33,327 nt of DNA from HIMB59 sp038124765 (GTDB taxonomy: Bacteria > Pseudomonadota > Alphaproteobacteria > HIMB59), in assembly GCA_038124765.1 (NCBI GenBank), contig JAYPCO010000010.1:1-33327 (forward strand). Direction: 5' to 3'. Within the stretch, counting starts at the first letter, position 1. Every line of letters begins with the position of its first letter. The notes under the pieces are model-generated. The model had not been told where the DNA came from and ran no database searches. It was given only the letters and a program-made list of their open reading frames with translations. Shown here in pieces: positions 1 through 7,776 of the stretch. A program made the position numbers and the translations under genes.

Positions 1-275
1 GCTTTATTTTTCTCAGAGAAATTTCCATAAACAAGATCCATTCTGACATGTTGATCATCTAACATGGAATATGCACCACCCATTAAATAATAGCCAGTCA
101 TAATAAATTGTGCCATTTCAATAATCCAAATAAGCGGCAAATTGATAATATTTCTAGTTACAAAAGAAAGCACTAAGATACCCATCATTATAAAGACGGT
201 GTACATAGTAATTTTTCCAGTTATGGAAGTGATTTTATCAATAAATTTAACGTAACTGATGAATAGATTAGGCAT
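1..275 (-). CDS. TRAP transporter small permease (DctQ-like), N-terminal part
   Basis: This is the first 91 codons of a gene that runs off the left edge of the window. It begins at an ATG complementary to 273-275. The translation has two hydrophobic segments (about residues 21-40 and 47-67) followed by the tail HVRMDL at residues 76-81, which is the characteristic end of the second helix in DctQ-type small permeases of tripartite ATP-independent periplasmic transporters. DctQ works with a large DctM permease and a periplasmic binding protein to import organic acids or amines using an ion gradient; those partners should lie beyond the edge if the system is complete. It lies 34 bases downstream of the class III PLP enzyme on the same strand, so it is probably in the same operon and imports that pathway's substrate (inference). 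The substrate cannot be read from this fragment. Confidence 0.8.
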   Translation of the reverse strand, partial: MPNLFISYVKFIDKITSITGKITMYTVFIMMGILVLSFVTRNIINLPLIWIIEMAQFIMTGYYLMGGAYSMLDDQHVRMDLVYGNFSEKNK

Positions 276-283
276 AAAGGCAA

Positions 284-292
284 TAAGCTAAC
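284..292. repeat. TAAGCTAAC motif, copy 1 (intergenic)
   Basis: The nonamer TAAGCTAAC occurs here, in the 34-base gap before the TRAP permease, and again at 1694-1702 in the gap before the class III PLP enzyme. A shorter copy, TAAGCTAG, is at 1707-1714. The function is unknown. It may be a shared regulatory or RNA-processing element of the operon, or chance in AT-rich spacer DNA. Confidence 0.3.
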
Positions 293-309
293 ATAATTAT
301 TAAGAAAAA

Positions 310-1677
310 TTAATCTTTTCTTCCGAACTTTTGAAGACCTTGATCAATAATATCAAATGCGGAGAATAATTCTTTTTCTGTAATAGTTAAGGGAGGACAT
401 AGAGTAAGTACATTGCCACCACCAATTTTATAACTAAGACCATTAGAGAGTGAATGGTATAGAATTTCTTCAGCCTCTTTTAAAGCTGGTTGGCTATCTG
501 TTTGTAATTCAATTCCAAAAAATAAACCCAACCCTCTTACATCACTGATTATAGGATTTTTTGACTTCATTTGTCTTAAATAATCTAATCCTTTGTTCCC
601 AAGATTGATGGAATTTTCAATTAATTTATCTTCATACAAACAATCAATTGTAGCTAATGCCGCTGCACATCCCACAGAACTTTTTTCATGAGTATAATGA
701 CCTAATGCCTTATCTCCGGTTATATCTAAATCTTCTTTTACAATCAGCGCTGCTAAAGGAAATACTCCTCCACCCAATCCTTTTCCAATTACCAGCATAT
801 CTGGAACTACATTAAAATGTTCACAAACAAACATTTTCCCTGTACGTCCTATTGCCGATGGGACCTCATCAAAAATTAAGAGGATGTCATTTTCATCACA
901 AATCTCTCGAACTCTTTGCCAATAATTATGGGGAGGTAGTTCAACTGTAGTCCAACGCATGGGCTCAGCTATTAACGCACCGATGTCTCCTTCAGTTTTG
1001 ATAACATATTTAAGGTAGTCTATACATCCGTCATGATTTTCATCTTTACAATTAAAAAGACATTTTCCGCGAGTTGGCGGTGGAATATGTTCGCACCCAG
1101 GTAAAAGTGGGCCAACATCTTTTCGAAATAAACTCTCACCCCCAATCGATATTGCATCAAGTGAAGCTCCATGGAAACTATCCCACATAGAAATGGTTTT
1201 ATAACGGCCTGTTGCATAGCGAGCTAATTTTAAAGCCATTCCAATAGCGTTCGTCCCTCCTGGGGCGAATAACATTTTATTTAAATTCCCAGGGGCTAAT
1301 TCAGCAAGACGACGAGCAAGATCAATTGCAGTTTTATTAGTGTAACGACGAGGACAAAAAGGAAGAGTATCCAGTTGTTGTTTAATAGCCTCAATTACTT
1401 TCGGATGACCATAGCCCACCTGATGGACACTGTTGCCATGAAAATCCATAATCTCGCGTCCTTGTAAATCCTTTAAATAAATTCCATCACTATGTGAGAG
1501 AACATTTAAACAAGGAGTTGAAAGAGACTGATGTAAAAAATAAACAGAGTCCTGATCTAGCAACTCTTGTGTTGAGCGATCAATGTGTTTAGCTGCCCAA
1601 GCTTTTCTTTGTGGAGACAAATTAATATCACCCTCGAAGACCCCTGCCTTCGAAATTGATTTATTTTTTTTCTCCAT
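310..1677 (-). CDS. Class III PLP-dependent aminotransferase-fold enzyme, PbfA-like
   Basis: A 455-residue fold-type I PLP enzyme. Visible landmarks are the cofactor-binding GGTNA turn near 140-144, SFHG at 168-170 (F-H-G), the pyridine-nitrogen Asp270 in FDEV, and the Schiff-base Lys299 in IGKGLGGG. The N-terminal part (FLHQSLSTPCLN, MDFHGN, LPFCPRRYTN) and the segment GPLLPG resemble, from memory, the group that includes PbfA, the (R)-1-hydroxy-2-aminoethylphosphonate ammonia-lyase, more than GABA or ornithine aminotransferases. If so, it would eliminate ammonia from an amino alcohol rather than transaminate. No phnW, phnX or phnA gene is visible here, so a different amine substrate is equally possible. 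A cysteine cluster at C206, C210 and C218 is notable. It is probably co-transcribed with the aldehyde dehydrogenase 52 bases upstream and the TRAP permease downstream. The fold is certain; the reaction is not. Confidence 0.85.
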   Translation of the reverse strand: MEKKNKSISKAGVFEGDINLSPQRKAWAAKHIDRSTQELLDQDSVYFLHQSLSTPCLNVLSHSDGIYLKDLQGREIMDFHGNSVHQVGYGHPKVIEAIKQQLDTLPFCPRRYTNKTAIDLARRLAELAPGNLNKMLFAPGGTNAIGMALKLARYATGRYKTISMWDSFHGASLDAISIGGESLFRKDVGPLLPGCEHIPPPTRGKCLFNCKDENHDGCIDYLKYVIKTEGDIGALIAEPMRWTTVELPPHNYWQRVREICDENDILLIFDEVPSAIGRTGKMFVCEHFNVVPDMLVIGKGLGGGVFPLAALIVKEDLDITGDKALGHYTHEKSSVGCAAALATIDCLYEDKLIENSINLGNKGLDYLRQMKSKNPIISDVRGLGLFFGIELQTDSQPALKEAEEILYHSLSNGLSYKIGGGNVLTLCPPLTITEKELFSAFDIIDQGLQKFGRKD

Positions 1678-1681
1678 AAGA

Positions 1682-1701
1682 TTAGCTTCAGTTTAAGCTA
1701 A
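1682..1701. promoter_or_regulatory. 7-bp hairpin just upstream of the class III PLP enzyme start
   Basis: A perfect inverted repeat, TTAGCTT and AAGCTAA, is separated by a six-base loop. In the mRNA (minus strand) the stem ends four bases before the start codon, where a ribosome-binding site would lie, and no good Shine-Dalgarno sequence is visible around it. It could modulate translation or mRNA processing between the dehydrogenase and the PLP enzyme. It has no following T-run, so it is not an intrinsic terminator. Function is inferred only from position. Confidence 0.3.
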
Positions 1702-1729
1702 CAAAATAAGCTAGAAAATAAAAAATTTA

Positions 1730-3118
1730 TTATTTTAAGCTTCTCATGTGGAAACTTTGAGGTCTTGTTAATTGATCAAATGCTAAAACAGATAAAGAAC
1801 AACCAACCCCCGTATCTTTCACGCCCGTCCATGCTAATGCAGGATCTAGGTAGTCACATCGGTTCATAAAAAAGGTTCCCGTTTCGATGGATTGACCAAA
1901 GTCTTTTGCAAAATCTAAATCTTTTGTCCAAATTGATGCGGTTAAACCATAAGGGCTATCGTTCATTAAGTCTTTTGCTTCATTGTGATCTTTAACAGGG
2001 ATAATACCTACAGCAGGACCAAATGTTTCCTCCATCATAAATCTCATAGAATGGTTCACATCAATCATCACCTGAGGAGCTATGTAACAATTATCTTCTT
2101 TGGCGATCGGAAATTTACTTTCGTCTATTAATCTTTTTGCACCTTGTGACTCAGCTTCTTTCATCTGGGCACGAATAAAGTTTGCAGCAGATAAGCGCAC
2201 TACAGGTCCTAAATTAGTTCCCTCATTTGAAGGATCGCCTAGGACATACTTTTCTGTTAAAGCTTTAAAGCCATCAATGAAGTCTTTGTATACAGATTGG
2301 TCTACGTAAATTCTTTCAATACCACAACAAGATTGCCCCGAGTTAAAAAAAGCACCATCTACAAGATTTTCAATTGCATGATTTAAATCAGCATCTGATC
2401 GAACATAAGCTGGGTCCTTACCGCCTAACTCCAGTCCCACATTTATAAATCTAGTTCCGATGTATTTTTTAACCTCTTGCCCACCTTTCACAGACCCTGT
2501 AAAGACCACATGGGCAATACGCGTATCTGCAATAATTTTTTGACAAGCACTGTGATCAGTATGAATGAACTGGAAGACACCTTCTGGTAGGCCAGTATTT
2601 TTTAATGCTTGATCTATGAGTTCTGCGCAACGAGGAGTTTGAGAAGAATGTTTTAAAACCATACTGTTCCCCGCTAACAGTGCCGGAACAATAGTATTGG
2701 TTGCTGTAATTATTGGGTAGTTCCAAGGAGCCATGATAAAAATCACACCTAAGGGAGCTTTATATATATAGTTATCAAACTCTTCATTTTTTCTAGCAGG
2801 TATATTTTGTAAAGACTCTTTTGCTATTTCAACCATATGACGAGATCTTTCTTCAAAGCCTCTCAACTCTCCAGGGCATTGAGAAATAGGTCTACCAATC
2901 TGCCAACAAATCTCTTTAGAGATTTCTGGTTTCAGTTGAATTAAATTTTCAATAAATTTATTGACTACAAGAATACGATCATCGATAGAAGTTCTTCTCC
3001 ATGCCTCAAAACCTTTTTTTGCCGTATCTAATGTTTTATTAATTTCTGTGTCTGTTGCTAAAGATCTTTCTAAATAAATTGAATTATCAATTGGTGTAAT
3101 GGTTTTCTGAATACTCAT
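1730..3118 (-). CDS. NAD(P)-dependent aldehyde dehydrogenase family protein
   Basis: A 462-residue enzyme of the ALDH superfamily, oxidising an aldehyde to an acid. The oxyanion Asn132 lies in APWNYP, the general base Glu230 in LELGGK, and the catalytic Cys264 in FNSGQSCCG, aligned to the family's usual triad; the C-terminal MEETFGP block is also present. The start at 3118 is supported by a GAGGA ribosome-binding site (complement of 3125-3129) at good spacing and by a promoter-like pair upstream. It is the first gene of a minus-strand operon with the PbfA-like enzyme and the TRAP permease, so its substrate is likely the aldehyde released by the PLP enzyme (inference). Possibilities include a semialdehyde from an omega-amine or phosphonoacetaldehyde; the sequence alone does not decide. 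Confidence 0.92.
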   Translation of the reverse strand: MSIQKTITPIDNSIYLERSLATDTEINKTLDTAKKGFEAWRRTSIDDRILVVNKFIENLIQLKPEISKEICWQIGRPISQCPGELRGFEERSRHMVEIAKESLQNIPARKNEEFDNYIYKAPLGVIFIMAPWNYPIITATNTIVPALLAGNSMVLKHSSQTPRCAELIDQALKNTGLPEGVFQFIHTDHSACQKIIADTRIAHVVFTGSVKGGQEVKKYIGTRFINVGLELGGKDPAYVRSDADLNHAIENLVDGAFFNSGQSCCGIERIYVDQSVYKDFIDGFKALTEKYVLGDPSNEGTNLGPVVRLSAANFIRAQMKEAESQGAKRLIDESKFPIAKEDNCYIAPQVMIDVNHSMRFMMEETFGPAVGIIPVKDHNEAKDLMNDSPYGLTASIWTKDLDFAKDFGQSIETGTFFMNRCDYLDPALAWTGVKDTGVGCSLSVLAFDQLTRPQSFHMRSLK

Positions 3119-3145
3119 GGACTTTCCTCAAATAAATTGAACAAT

Positions 3146-3174
3146 ATAATGAAAATTAGACTCACAAAAGTCAA
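3146..3174 (-). promoter_or_regulatory. Sigma70-like promoter for the aldehyde dehydrogenase operon
   Basis: Reading the minus strand, TTGACT (complement of 3169-3174) is followed after 17 bases by CATTAT (complement of 3146-3151). Both are close to the -35 and -10 consensus with ideal spacing. The start codon lies about 30 bases further, after a GAGGA ribosome-binding site. The same 111-base interval must also hold the promoter of the divergent SDR gene, so shared control is possible. Confidence 0.55.
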
Positions 3175-3229
3175 ATGCTTTCTTTTAAATATAAATTTAC
3201 TATTCGAAGAAAATAGATAGATTTTTGGC

Positions 3230-3982
3230 ATGCAATTATCACTTAAAGGCAAAACAGTAGTTGTGACCGGCGCTGCCGGTGGCATGGGTCTTGAAACCCT
3301 AAGGTTGCTTTCAAAATATAATGTTAAAATATTAGCATTAGATATTCAAAAACCGCAAAACAAGATTTTAAATAACAAGAAAATAGAATTCCATCAAATT
3401 GATTTAACAAATTTTAAAGAGCTGACACTTGTTATCAATCAGTTTGTAAAAAAATACAAAAGAATTGACTATTTGGTAAATACAACAGGCGTTCTATGGT
3501 TCGGGAAAGATGTTTCTGCAGTTGATTTGAATTTAGATATTTGGGATAAGGTGTTTGATATTAATTTAAAGACGATGGTTTATCTTGCAAAATTAATTAT
3601 CCCTAAAATGAAAAAAAATAAATTTGGTTCTATGGTTCATATTTCATCCATAGACGCACTCTCTGGCGATGACAAACCTCAAGATGCCTATGGCGCATCT
3701 AAAGCAGCGATGATTAGACTGTCTAAGTCCTTGGCTATTCAATTTGGAGCTTATGGCATTCGCAGTAATTGTATTTTGCCTGGTGCTGTGGAAACACCAA
3801 TGCAAGACAGATGGAAAAAAATACCGAATGCAAAAAAAAATATTAAGAACTTTATGCCTATAAAAAAAATTATTCAGCCACGTGGGTTGGCAGAAGGAAT
3901 TTTATTTCTACTAAGTGATCAAAGCGAATACATCACGGGTACTGAGCTAGTAATCGATGGTGGTATAACAGCCAGACCTTAG
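3230..3982 (+). CDS. SDR family NAD(P)-dependent oxidoreductase
   Basis: A 250-residue classical short-chain dehydrogenase. The nucleotide-binding motif TGAAGGMG is at 13-20, the NNAG-equivalent is NTTG at 84-87, the catalytic Ser is at 139/140, and Tyr154 and Lys158 form YGASK. The C-terminal block ITGTELVIDGG is typical of the family. Asp38 after the second beta strand (LALDIQ) suggests a preference for NAD(H). It is divergent from the aldehyde dehydrogenase operon and shares a 111-base control region with it, so it may act on a related alcohol or carbonyl compound, but its substrate is unknown. No clear Shine-Dalgarno sequence precedes the ATG. Its TAG stop interlocks with the TAA stop of COQ9 on the opposite strand. 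Confidence 0.92.
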   Translation: MQLSLKGKTVVVTGAAGGMGLETLRLLSKYNVKILALDIQKPQNKILNNKKIEFHQIDLTNFKELTLVINQFVKKYKRIDYLVNTTGVLWFGKDVSAVDLNLDIWDKVFDINLKTMVYLAKLIIPKMKKNKFGSMVHISSIDALSGDDKPQDAYGASKAAMIRLSKSLAIQFGAYGIRSNCILPGAVETPMQDRWKKIPNAKKNIKNFMPIKKIIQPRGLAEGILFLLSDQSEYITGTELVIDGGITARP

Positions 3983-4605
3983 GCTTGTTTTGATTTATAT
4001 CTAGATAAGAAGTTTTCTGCCAAGTTCTTTAGCACACTTAATTGTTTTAATCTGGATACACCGTCTACAATTCCATCAACTGATTTACTGATAAAATTTT
4101 TAGTTCCAATATTTTTCTCAGAACGATCATTTAACCAATATATTAATGTTGCTAGGTAAATCATTGAGAGCAAGCCTCTTTTAGAGTAATAGCTAAAGTC
4201 ATTAGATTGATCGCCTGCGAGTTTCCATATGAAGTCGCTATTTTGATGCAACATCTTTAAGGACATTAATAAATTTCCAGGACGCAGGAAGAATTTTAAC
4301 ATTTCAGGGAGTGCCTTCTTAAGATAAGAGTTTGTCTCAAATTTTAATTCAAGAATTGTTTTAATTTTATCTCTGACTTTTAATCGGGAGCTGTTAAATG
4401 ATTTATATTGTTTTTCAACGAGAGCATTATTTTGGGATATCAAAAATTTAAGAACATCATATTCAAACGAGGGGAATAGATTCGCAAGAACCGGTGTTGA
4501 GATCTTTAGTTTTTTAGCGCATTTTAGTAAAGTATCCCTTGACCAACCATACTTAGGAACGTCTTGAACGAATAAATTCGCTAATTTTTCTTGCTTTGAT
4601 TTCAT
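3979..4605 (-). CDS. COQ9 family protein (ubiquinone biosynthesis)
   Basis: A 208-residue all-helical protein. The block with IW at 126-127, AGD at 130-132 and YYSKR at 139-143, followed by a helix ending in YWLND, is the signature of COQ9, a lipid-binding protein of TetR-like fold. In eukaryotes COQ9 presents the quinone intermediate to the COQ7 hydroxylase; alphaproteobacterial homologues are assumed to do likewise. The neighbour is rpsU, divergent with only 37 bases between the starts, an arrangement commonly seen in alphaproteobacteria (from memory). The amino-terminal part looks superficially like a TetR DNA-binding domain, but the COQ9 core argues against a regulator. Length is normal for the bacterial family. 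Confidence 0.85.
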   Translation of the reverse strand: MKSKQEKLANLFVQDVPKYGWSRDTLLKCAKKLKISTPVLANLFPSFEYDVLKFLISQNNALVEKQYKSFNSSRLKVRDKIKTILELKFETNSYLKKALPEMLKFFLRPGNLLMSLKMLHQNSDFIWKLAGDQSNDFSYYSKRGLLSMIYLATLIYWLNDRSEKNIGTKNFISKSVDGIVDGVSRLKQLSVLKNLAENFLSRYKSKQA

Positions 4606-4642
4606 ATTTATATATAAATTACGCCTTTAAGAGGATACTAGA

Positions 4643-4843
4643 TTGACAATAGAAGTACAAGTCAGAGATAATAACGTAGAAGCTGCAATCCGCGTATTGA
4701 AGAAAAAGCTTTTAAGAGAGGGTATTTTCAAAGAGTTAAAACTCAGAAAAAACTATGAAAAGCCATCTGAAAGAAAGCTACGTGAAAAAGCTGAATCAAT
4801 TAAAAGATTTAAAAAGCTTATGCGTAAAAAGAAGTTTGATTAA
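4643..4843 (+). CDS. rpsU: 30S ribosomal protein bS21
   Basis: A 66-residue, strongly basic protein. The N-terminal part (VRDNNVEAAIRVLKKK) and the later EKPSERKLREKAES block are diagnostic of bS21, a small-subunit protein that sits near the anti-Shine-Dalgarno region and helps initiation. The start codon is TTG, chosen because an in-frame GAGGA ribosome-binding site at 4631-4635 lies seven bases upstream and because the alignment to the family begins here. It is divergent from COQ9, and the intervening 37 bases leave little room, so its promoter probably reaches into the COQ9 coding region. Its TAA stop interlocks with that of pntB. Confidence 0.95.
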   Translation: MTIEVQVRDNNVEAAIRVLKKKLLREGIFKELKLRKNYEKPSERKLREKAESIKRFKKLMRKKKFD

Positions 4844-6234
4844 TTCTCTAATCCTTTAATTATATCTTCACAAACTTTTTTAGCGTCACCGAACAGCATT
4901 AAGGTGTTGTCCTTAAAGAACAATTCATTCTGAACACCAGCATATCCACTCGCCATACCTCTTTTAACGAAGAATACCTGTCCAGCATTTTCCACATCTA
5001 GAATTGGCATACCATAAATAGCACTCGTTTTATCTGTTTTAGCAGCTGGGTTAGTTACATCATTTGCACCAATTACAAACGCCACATCTGTTTCTTTAAA
5101 ATCCCTATTAATTTCATCTAGTTCTAAAACTTCATCATAAGGAACATTGGCTTCCGCTAAAAGAACGTTCATGTGTCCAGGCATTCTTCCTGCAACAGGA
5201 TGGATTGCGTATCGAACTTGAGCTCCAGCAGCTTTTAATAAATCGCCCATCTCTCTTAAAGCATGTTGAGCTTGTGCAACTGCCATACCGTAACCAGGAA
5301 CAATAATAATTGATTTACTGTTTTTCATTATGAAAGCAGCATCTGCAGCATTTCCTTGTTTGGCTTGACGATCATCTTTTACACCACCTGCAGAACTAGC
5401 TGCTTGTTCGCCACCAAATCCTCCTAATAAAACATTGAAGAAAGATCTATTCATGCCCTTACACATGATGTAACTCAAAATTGCACCTGAAGAACCAACT
5501 AAGGCTCCAGTAATAATTAATAAATTATTAGAAAGAGTGAACCCAATACCACAAGCAGCCCATCCAGAATAAGAGTTTAGCATGGATACAATAACTGGCA
5601 TGTCTGCGCCACCAATAGGGACAATAAGCAAAACACCAATTAGAAAAGAAGCTAAAACAATCAACCAAAAGATTTCTGGATTTTGATCTATGCAAAATTT
5701 TACAATCAATCCAATAATTGTTAATCCTAATAATAGATTTAAAAAGTGCTGACCTTTGAAAACCAACGGGTTTCCAGAGACAAAACCTTGTAGTTTACCA
5801 AAGGCGATAATTGAACCTGTGAAAGTAACTGCGCCTATGGCAGTTCCAATAGACATTTCAATTAAACTACCCATAGGGATACTTCCAACATTACCGATGC
5901 CAAATGCTGCGGGGTTATAATATGCAGATGCAGCAACAAATACAGCAGCTAGCCCAACTAAGCTATGAAAAGCAGCAACCAATTGAGGCAGTGCTGTCAT
6001 TTGAATTCTGACTGCGATTATACTTCCGATTAAACCTCCAATAACAAATGCAATTCCAATTTCTTTATAACTGAGTACTCCCGGATTAGCGATAGTTGTG
6101 CCAATGGCAATCGCCATACCAAGAATACCGAGGAAGTTACCTTTACGAGCTGATGTCGGGTGAGATAAACCTCTAAGCGATAGTATGAATAAAACTGATG
6201 ATATTAAATAAGCTACGGTTGATAAATTAGACAT
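4840..6234 (-). CDS. pntB: Proton-translocating NAD(P) transhydrogenase, beta subunit
   Basis: A 464-residue subunit carrying the membrane helices and the NADP(H)-binding domain III. About nine hydrophobic segments span residues 1-260; His90 in VAAFHSLVGLAAV and Asp211 in GGADMP match the positions of the proton-path His91 and Asp213 known from E. coli. The NADP site GYGMAVAQAQ is at 314-323. The enzyme couples proton entry to hydride transfer from NADH to NADP+, giving NADPH. It is the last gene of the pntAA-pntAB-pntB operon, 12 bases after pntAB, and its stop codon interlocks with that of rpsU. Confidence 0.97.
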   Translation of the reverse strand: MSNLSTVAYLISSVLFILSLRGLSHPTSARKGNFLGILGMAIAIGTTIANPGVLSYKEIGIAFVIGGLIGSIIAVRIQMTALPQLVAAFHSLVGLAAVFVAASAYYNPAAFGIGNVGSIPMGSLIEMSIGTAIGAVTFTGSIIAFGKLQGFVSGNPLVFKGQHFLNLLLGLTIIGLIVKFCIDQNPEIFWLIVLASFLIGVLLIVPIGGADMPVIVSMLNSYSGWAACGIGFTLSNNLLIITGALVGSSGAILSYIMCKGMNRSFFNVLLGGFGGEQAASSAGGVKDDRQAKQGNAADAAFIMKNSKSIIIVPGYGMAVAQAQHALREMGDLLKAAGAQVRYAIHPVAGRMPGHMNVLLAEANVPYDEVLELDEINRDFKETDVAFVIGANDVTNPAAKTDKTSAIYGMPILDVENAGQVFFVKRGMASGYAGVQNELFFKDNTLMLFGDAKKVCEDIIKGLEN

Positions 6235-6246
6235 AAATTTTTCCTG

Positions 6247-6633
6247 TTATTTCTTTTTGAACATGGATAGCATTCGATTGGTAACCACAAAGCCACCAAA
6301 AATATTTACTGCTGCTAAACCGACAGCCACTAATCCAAAATATTTACTAACTGTTCCATCTATTGGCCCTGCTGCAAGTAACGCTCCCACAATAATAACT
6401 GATGAAATTGCATTTGTTACACCCATCAGTGGGCTATGAAGTGCAGGTGTTACTGACCATACAACGTAGTAACCAACAAAACAGGCAAGAACTAAAACTG
6501 TAATGCCAAAAATAATAAAGTCACTATGGCCCCCTGTTGTTTCTGAAACAGTAGACGCTAATTGGCTTGCTTCGTCTGCAAGTTGTTGTGCTTTATAGGA
6601 TAAATATTCAAGTTGATTAGACATTTCTGACAT
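6247..6633 (-). CDS. pntAB: NAD(P) transhydrogenase, small alpha subunit (PntAB, membrane part)
   Basis: A 128-residue protein with three hydrophobic segments after a polar N-terminus. It carries SVTPALHSPLMGVTNAISS (about 60-78), the highly conserved membrane-entry block of the alpha subunit's domain II. In E. coli this domain is fused to the NAD-binding domain; here it is separate, as in Rhodospirillum rubrum, giving a three-gene transhydrogenase typical of alphaproteobacteria. It lies 10 bases downstream of pntAA and 12 bases upstream of pntB. Together the three subunits make the inner-membrane enzyme that supplies NADPH, for example for the glutathione system whose genes are also in this window. 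Confidence 0.95.
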   Translation of the reverse strand: MSEMSNQLEYLSYKAQQLADEASQLASTVSETTGGHSDFIIFGITVLVLACFVGYYVVWSVTPALHSPLMGVTNAISSVIIVGALLAAGPIDGTVSKYFGLVAVGLAAVNIFGGFVVTNRMLSMFKKK

Positions 6634-6643
6634 AGTGGCTCCT

Positions 6644-7759
6644 TTACTTAATTAAATTCTTTCCTGCTGAACAAATCATTGTTGCTTTAATAATTTCATC
6701 ATTTTTATCAATGATTGATTTCTTCTTATCCTCAAAGTTCATTAGTTTTAGAAAGTTAAAAATATTTTTTGAAAAAAGAGATGATGCATTATTAGCTACT
6801 CTACCGGGAACATTGGCATGGCCAACAATTTTTAAACCATTTTTAGATACAATTTTCCCTAGTTGACTAAACTCACAGTTACCGCCTGTCTCTACAGCTA
6901 GATCAATAATCACAGATCCTGCTTTCATATTTGCGAGCATATCTTTATTAATAATGCGAGGTGCCTTTCTACCAGGTATTTGTGCGGTACAAATGACGAT
7001 ATCCATATCTTTAAGCGTTTCAGCAAGAAGGGCTTCTTGTTTTTTTTGATATTCCGCACTCATTTCTTTGGCGTACCCGCCTTTAGTTTCTGCATTTTGA
7101 GACTCTTTGTCTTCAACCATTACAAACTTACCACCTAAACTCTCTACTTGCTCTTTAGATGCAATTCTAACATCAGTGGCATAAACAATTGCGCCTAATC
7201 TTTTTGCAGTTGCGATCGCTTGAAGACCTGCAACACCCGCACCAATTACCAAAACGTTTGCTGGTGTCACTTTACCAGCAGCTGTCATAAACAATGGTAG
7301 TACTCGATGGAATTCTGAAGCAGCATCAATTACAGCGTGATAGCCAGCAAGGTTAGCTTGAGAGGATAGAATATCCATGTCCTGAGCACGAGTAATTCTT
7401 GGAACTAATTCAAGCGCAAAAGCTGAGACTTTCTTGGAGTTAAAAACCTTTATAGAGTCTTGATTATTTTGAACACTAATTTGAGAAATTACCAATGATT
7501 GGCTTTTAAGATTTTTTGCCTCTTCCGCTGTTAGGCAGTTTATTTTTACAACAATTTCAGAATTTTGTAATACGTCTTTAGCTGTTGTAACTGATGCTCC
7601 TGCATCTTTATAAGCTTTATCTAAAAAACCTGAAAGAGATCCAGCTCCTTTTTCTATTAGAACTTGATGCCCTGCTTTTACATATAGCTTTACGTCTTCA
7701 GGGCTAATAGCAACCCGATTTTCAAATTTTTTTTTCTCTTTTATTGTACCGATAATCAT
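6644..7759 (-). CDS. pntAA: NAD(P) transhydrogenase, NAD-binding alpha subunit (PntAA)
   Basis: A 371-residue soluble domain I of transhydrogenase, related to alanine dehydrogenase. RAQDMD at 124-129 is the RQD loop that contacts NADP in the partner domain, GAGVAG at 173-178 is the dinucleotide-binding turn, and Asp196 ends the second strand and selects NAD. An AGGA ribosome-binding site (in AAAAGGAATTC) precedes the ATG. It is the first gene of the pnt operon. A 93-base upstream interval contains a 17-base palindrome that could be its operator or overlap its promoter. Alanine dehydrogenase itself is a separate gene at 27256-28365; this protein lacks its Lys75/His96 catalytic pair and precedes pntAB. 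Confidence 0.96.
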   Translation of the reverse strand: MIIGTIKEKKKFENRVAISPEDVKLYVKAGHQVLIEKGAGSLSGFLDKAYKDAGASVTTAKDVLQNSEIVVKINCLTAEEAKNLKSQSLVISQISVQNNQDSIKVFNSKKVSAFALELVPRITRAQDMDILSSQANLAGYHAVIDAASEFHRVLPLFMTAAGKVTPANVLVIGAGVAGLQAIATAKRLGAIVYATDVRIASKEQVESLGGKFVMVEDKESQNAETKGGYAKEMSAEYQKKQEALLAETLKDMDIVICTAQIPGRKAPRIINKDMLANMKAGSVIIDLAVETGGNCEFSQLGKIVSKNGLKIVGHANVPGRVANNASSLFSKNIFNFLKLMNFEDKKKSIIDKNDEIIKATMICSAGKNLIK

Positions 7760-7776
7760 AAGTGAATTCCTTTTGG

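Noticed and set aside
2100..2309. Plus-strand open frame within the aldehyde dehydrogenase
   Set aside because: It lies antisense to strongly conserved ALDH codons; composition is explained by that gene. The same holds for open frames at 11609-11920, 23057-23332, 24254-24490 and 27527-27826.
3161..3172. Short inverted repeats in the ALDH/SDR spacer (GACT...AGTC, ATTG...CAAT)
   Set aside because: The arms are only four bases, below what can be distinguished from chance.
3979..4605. TetR-family regulator
   Set aside because: The N-terminus is TetR-like, but the AGD and YYSKR core and the rpsU neighbour identify COQ9, which shares that fold.
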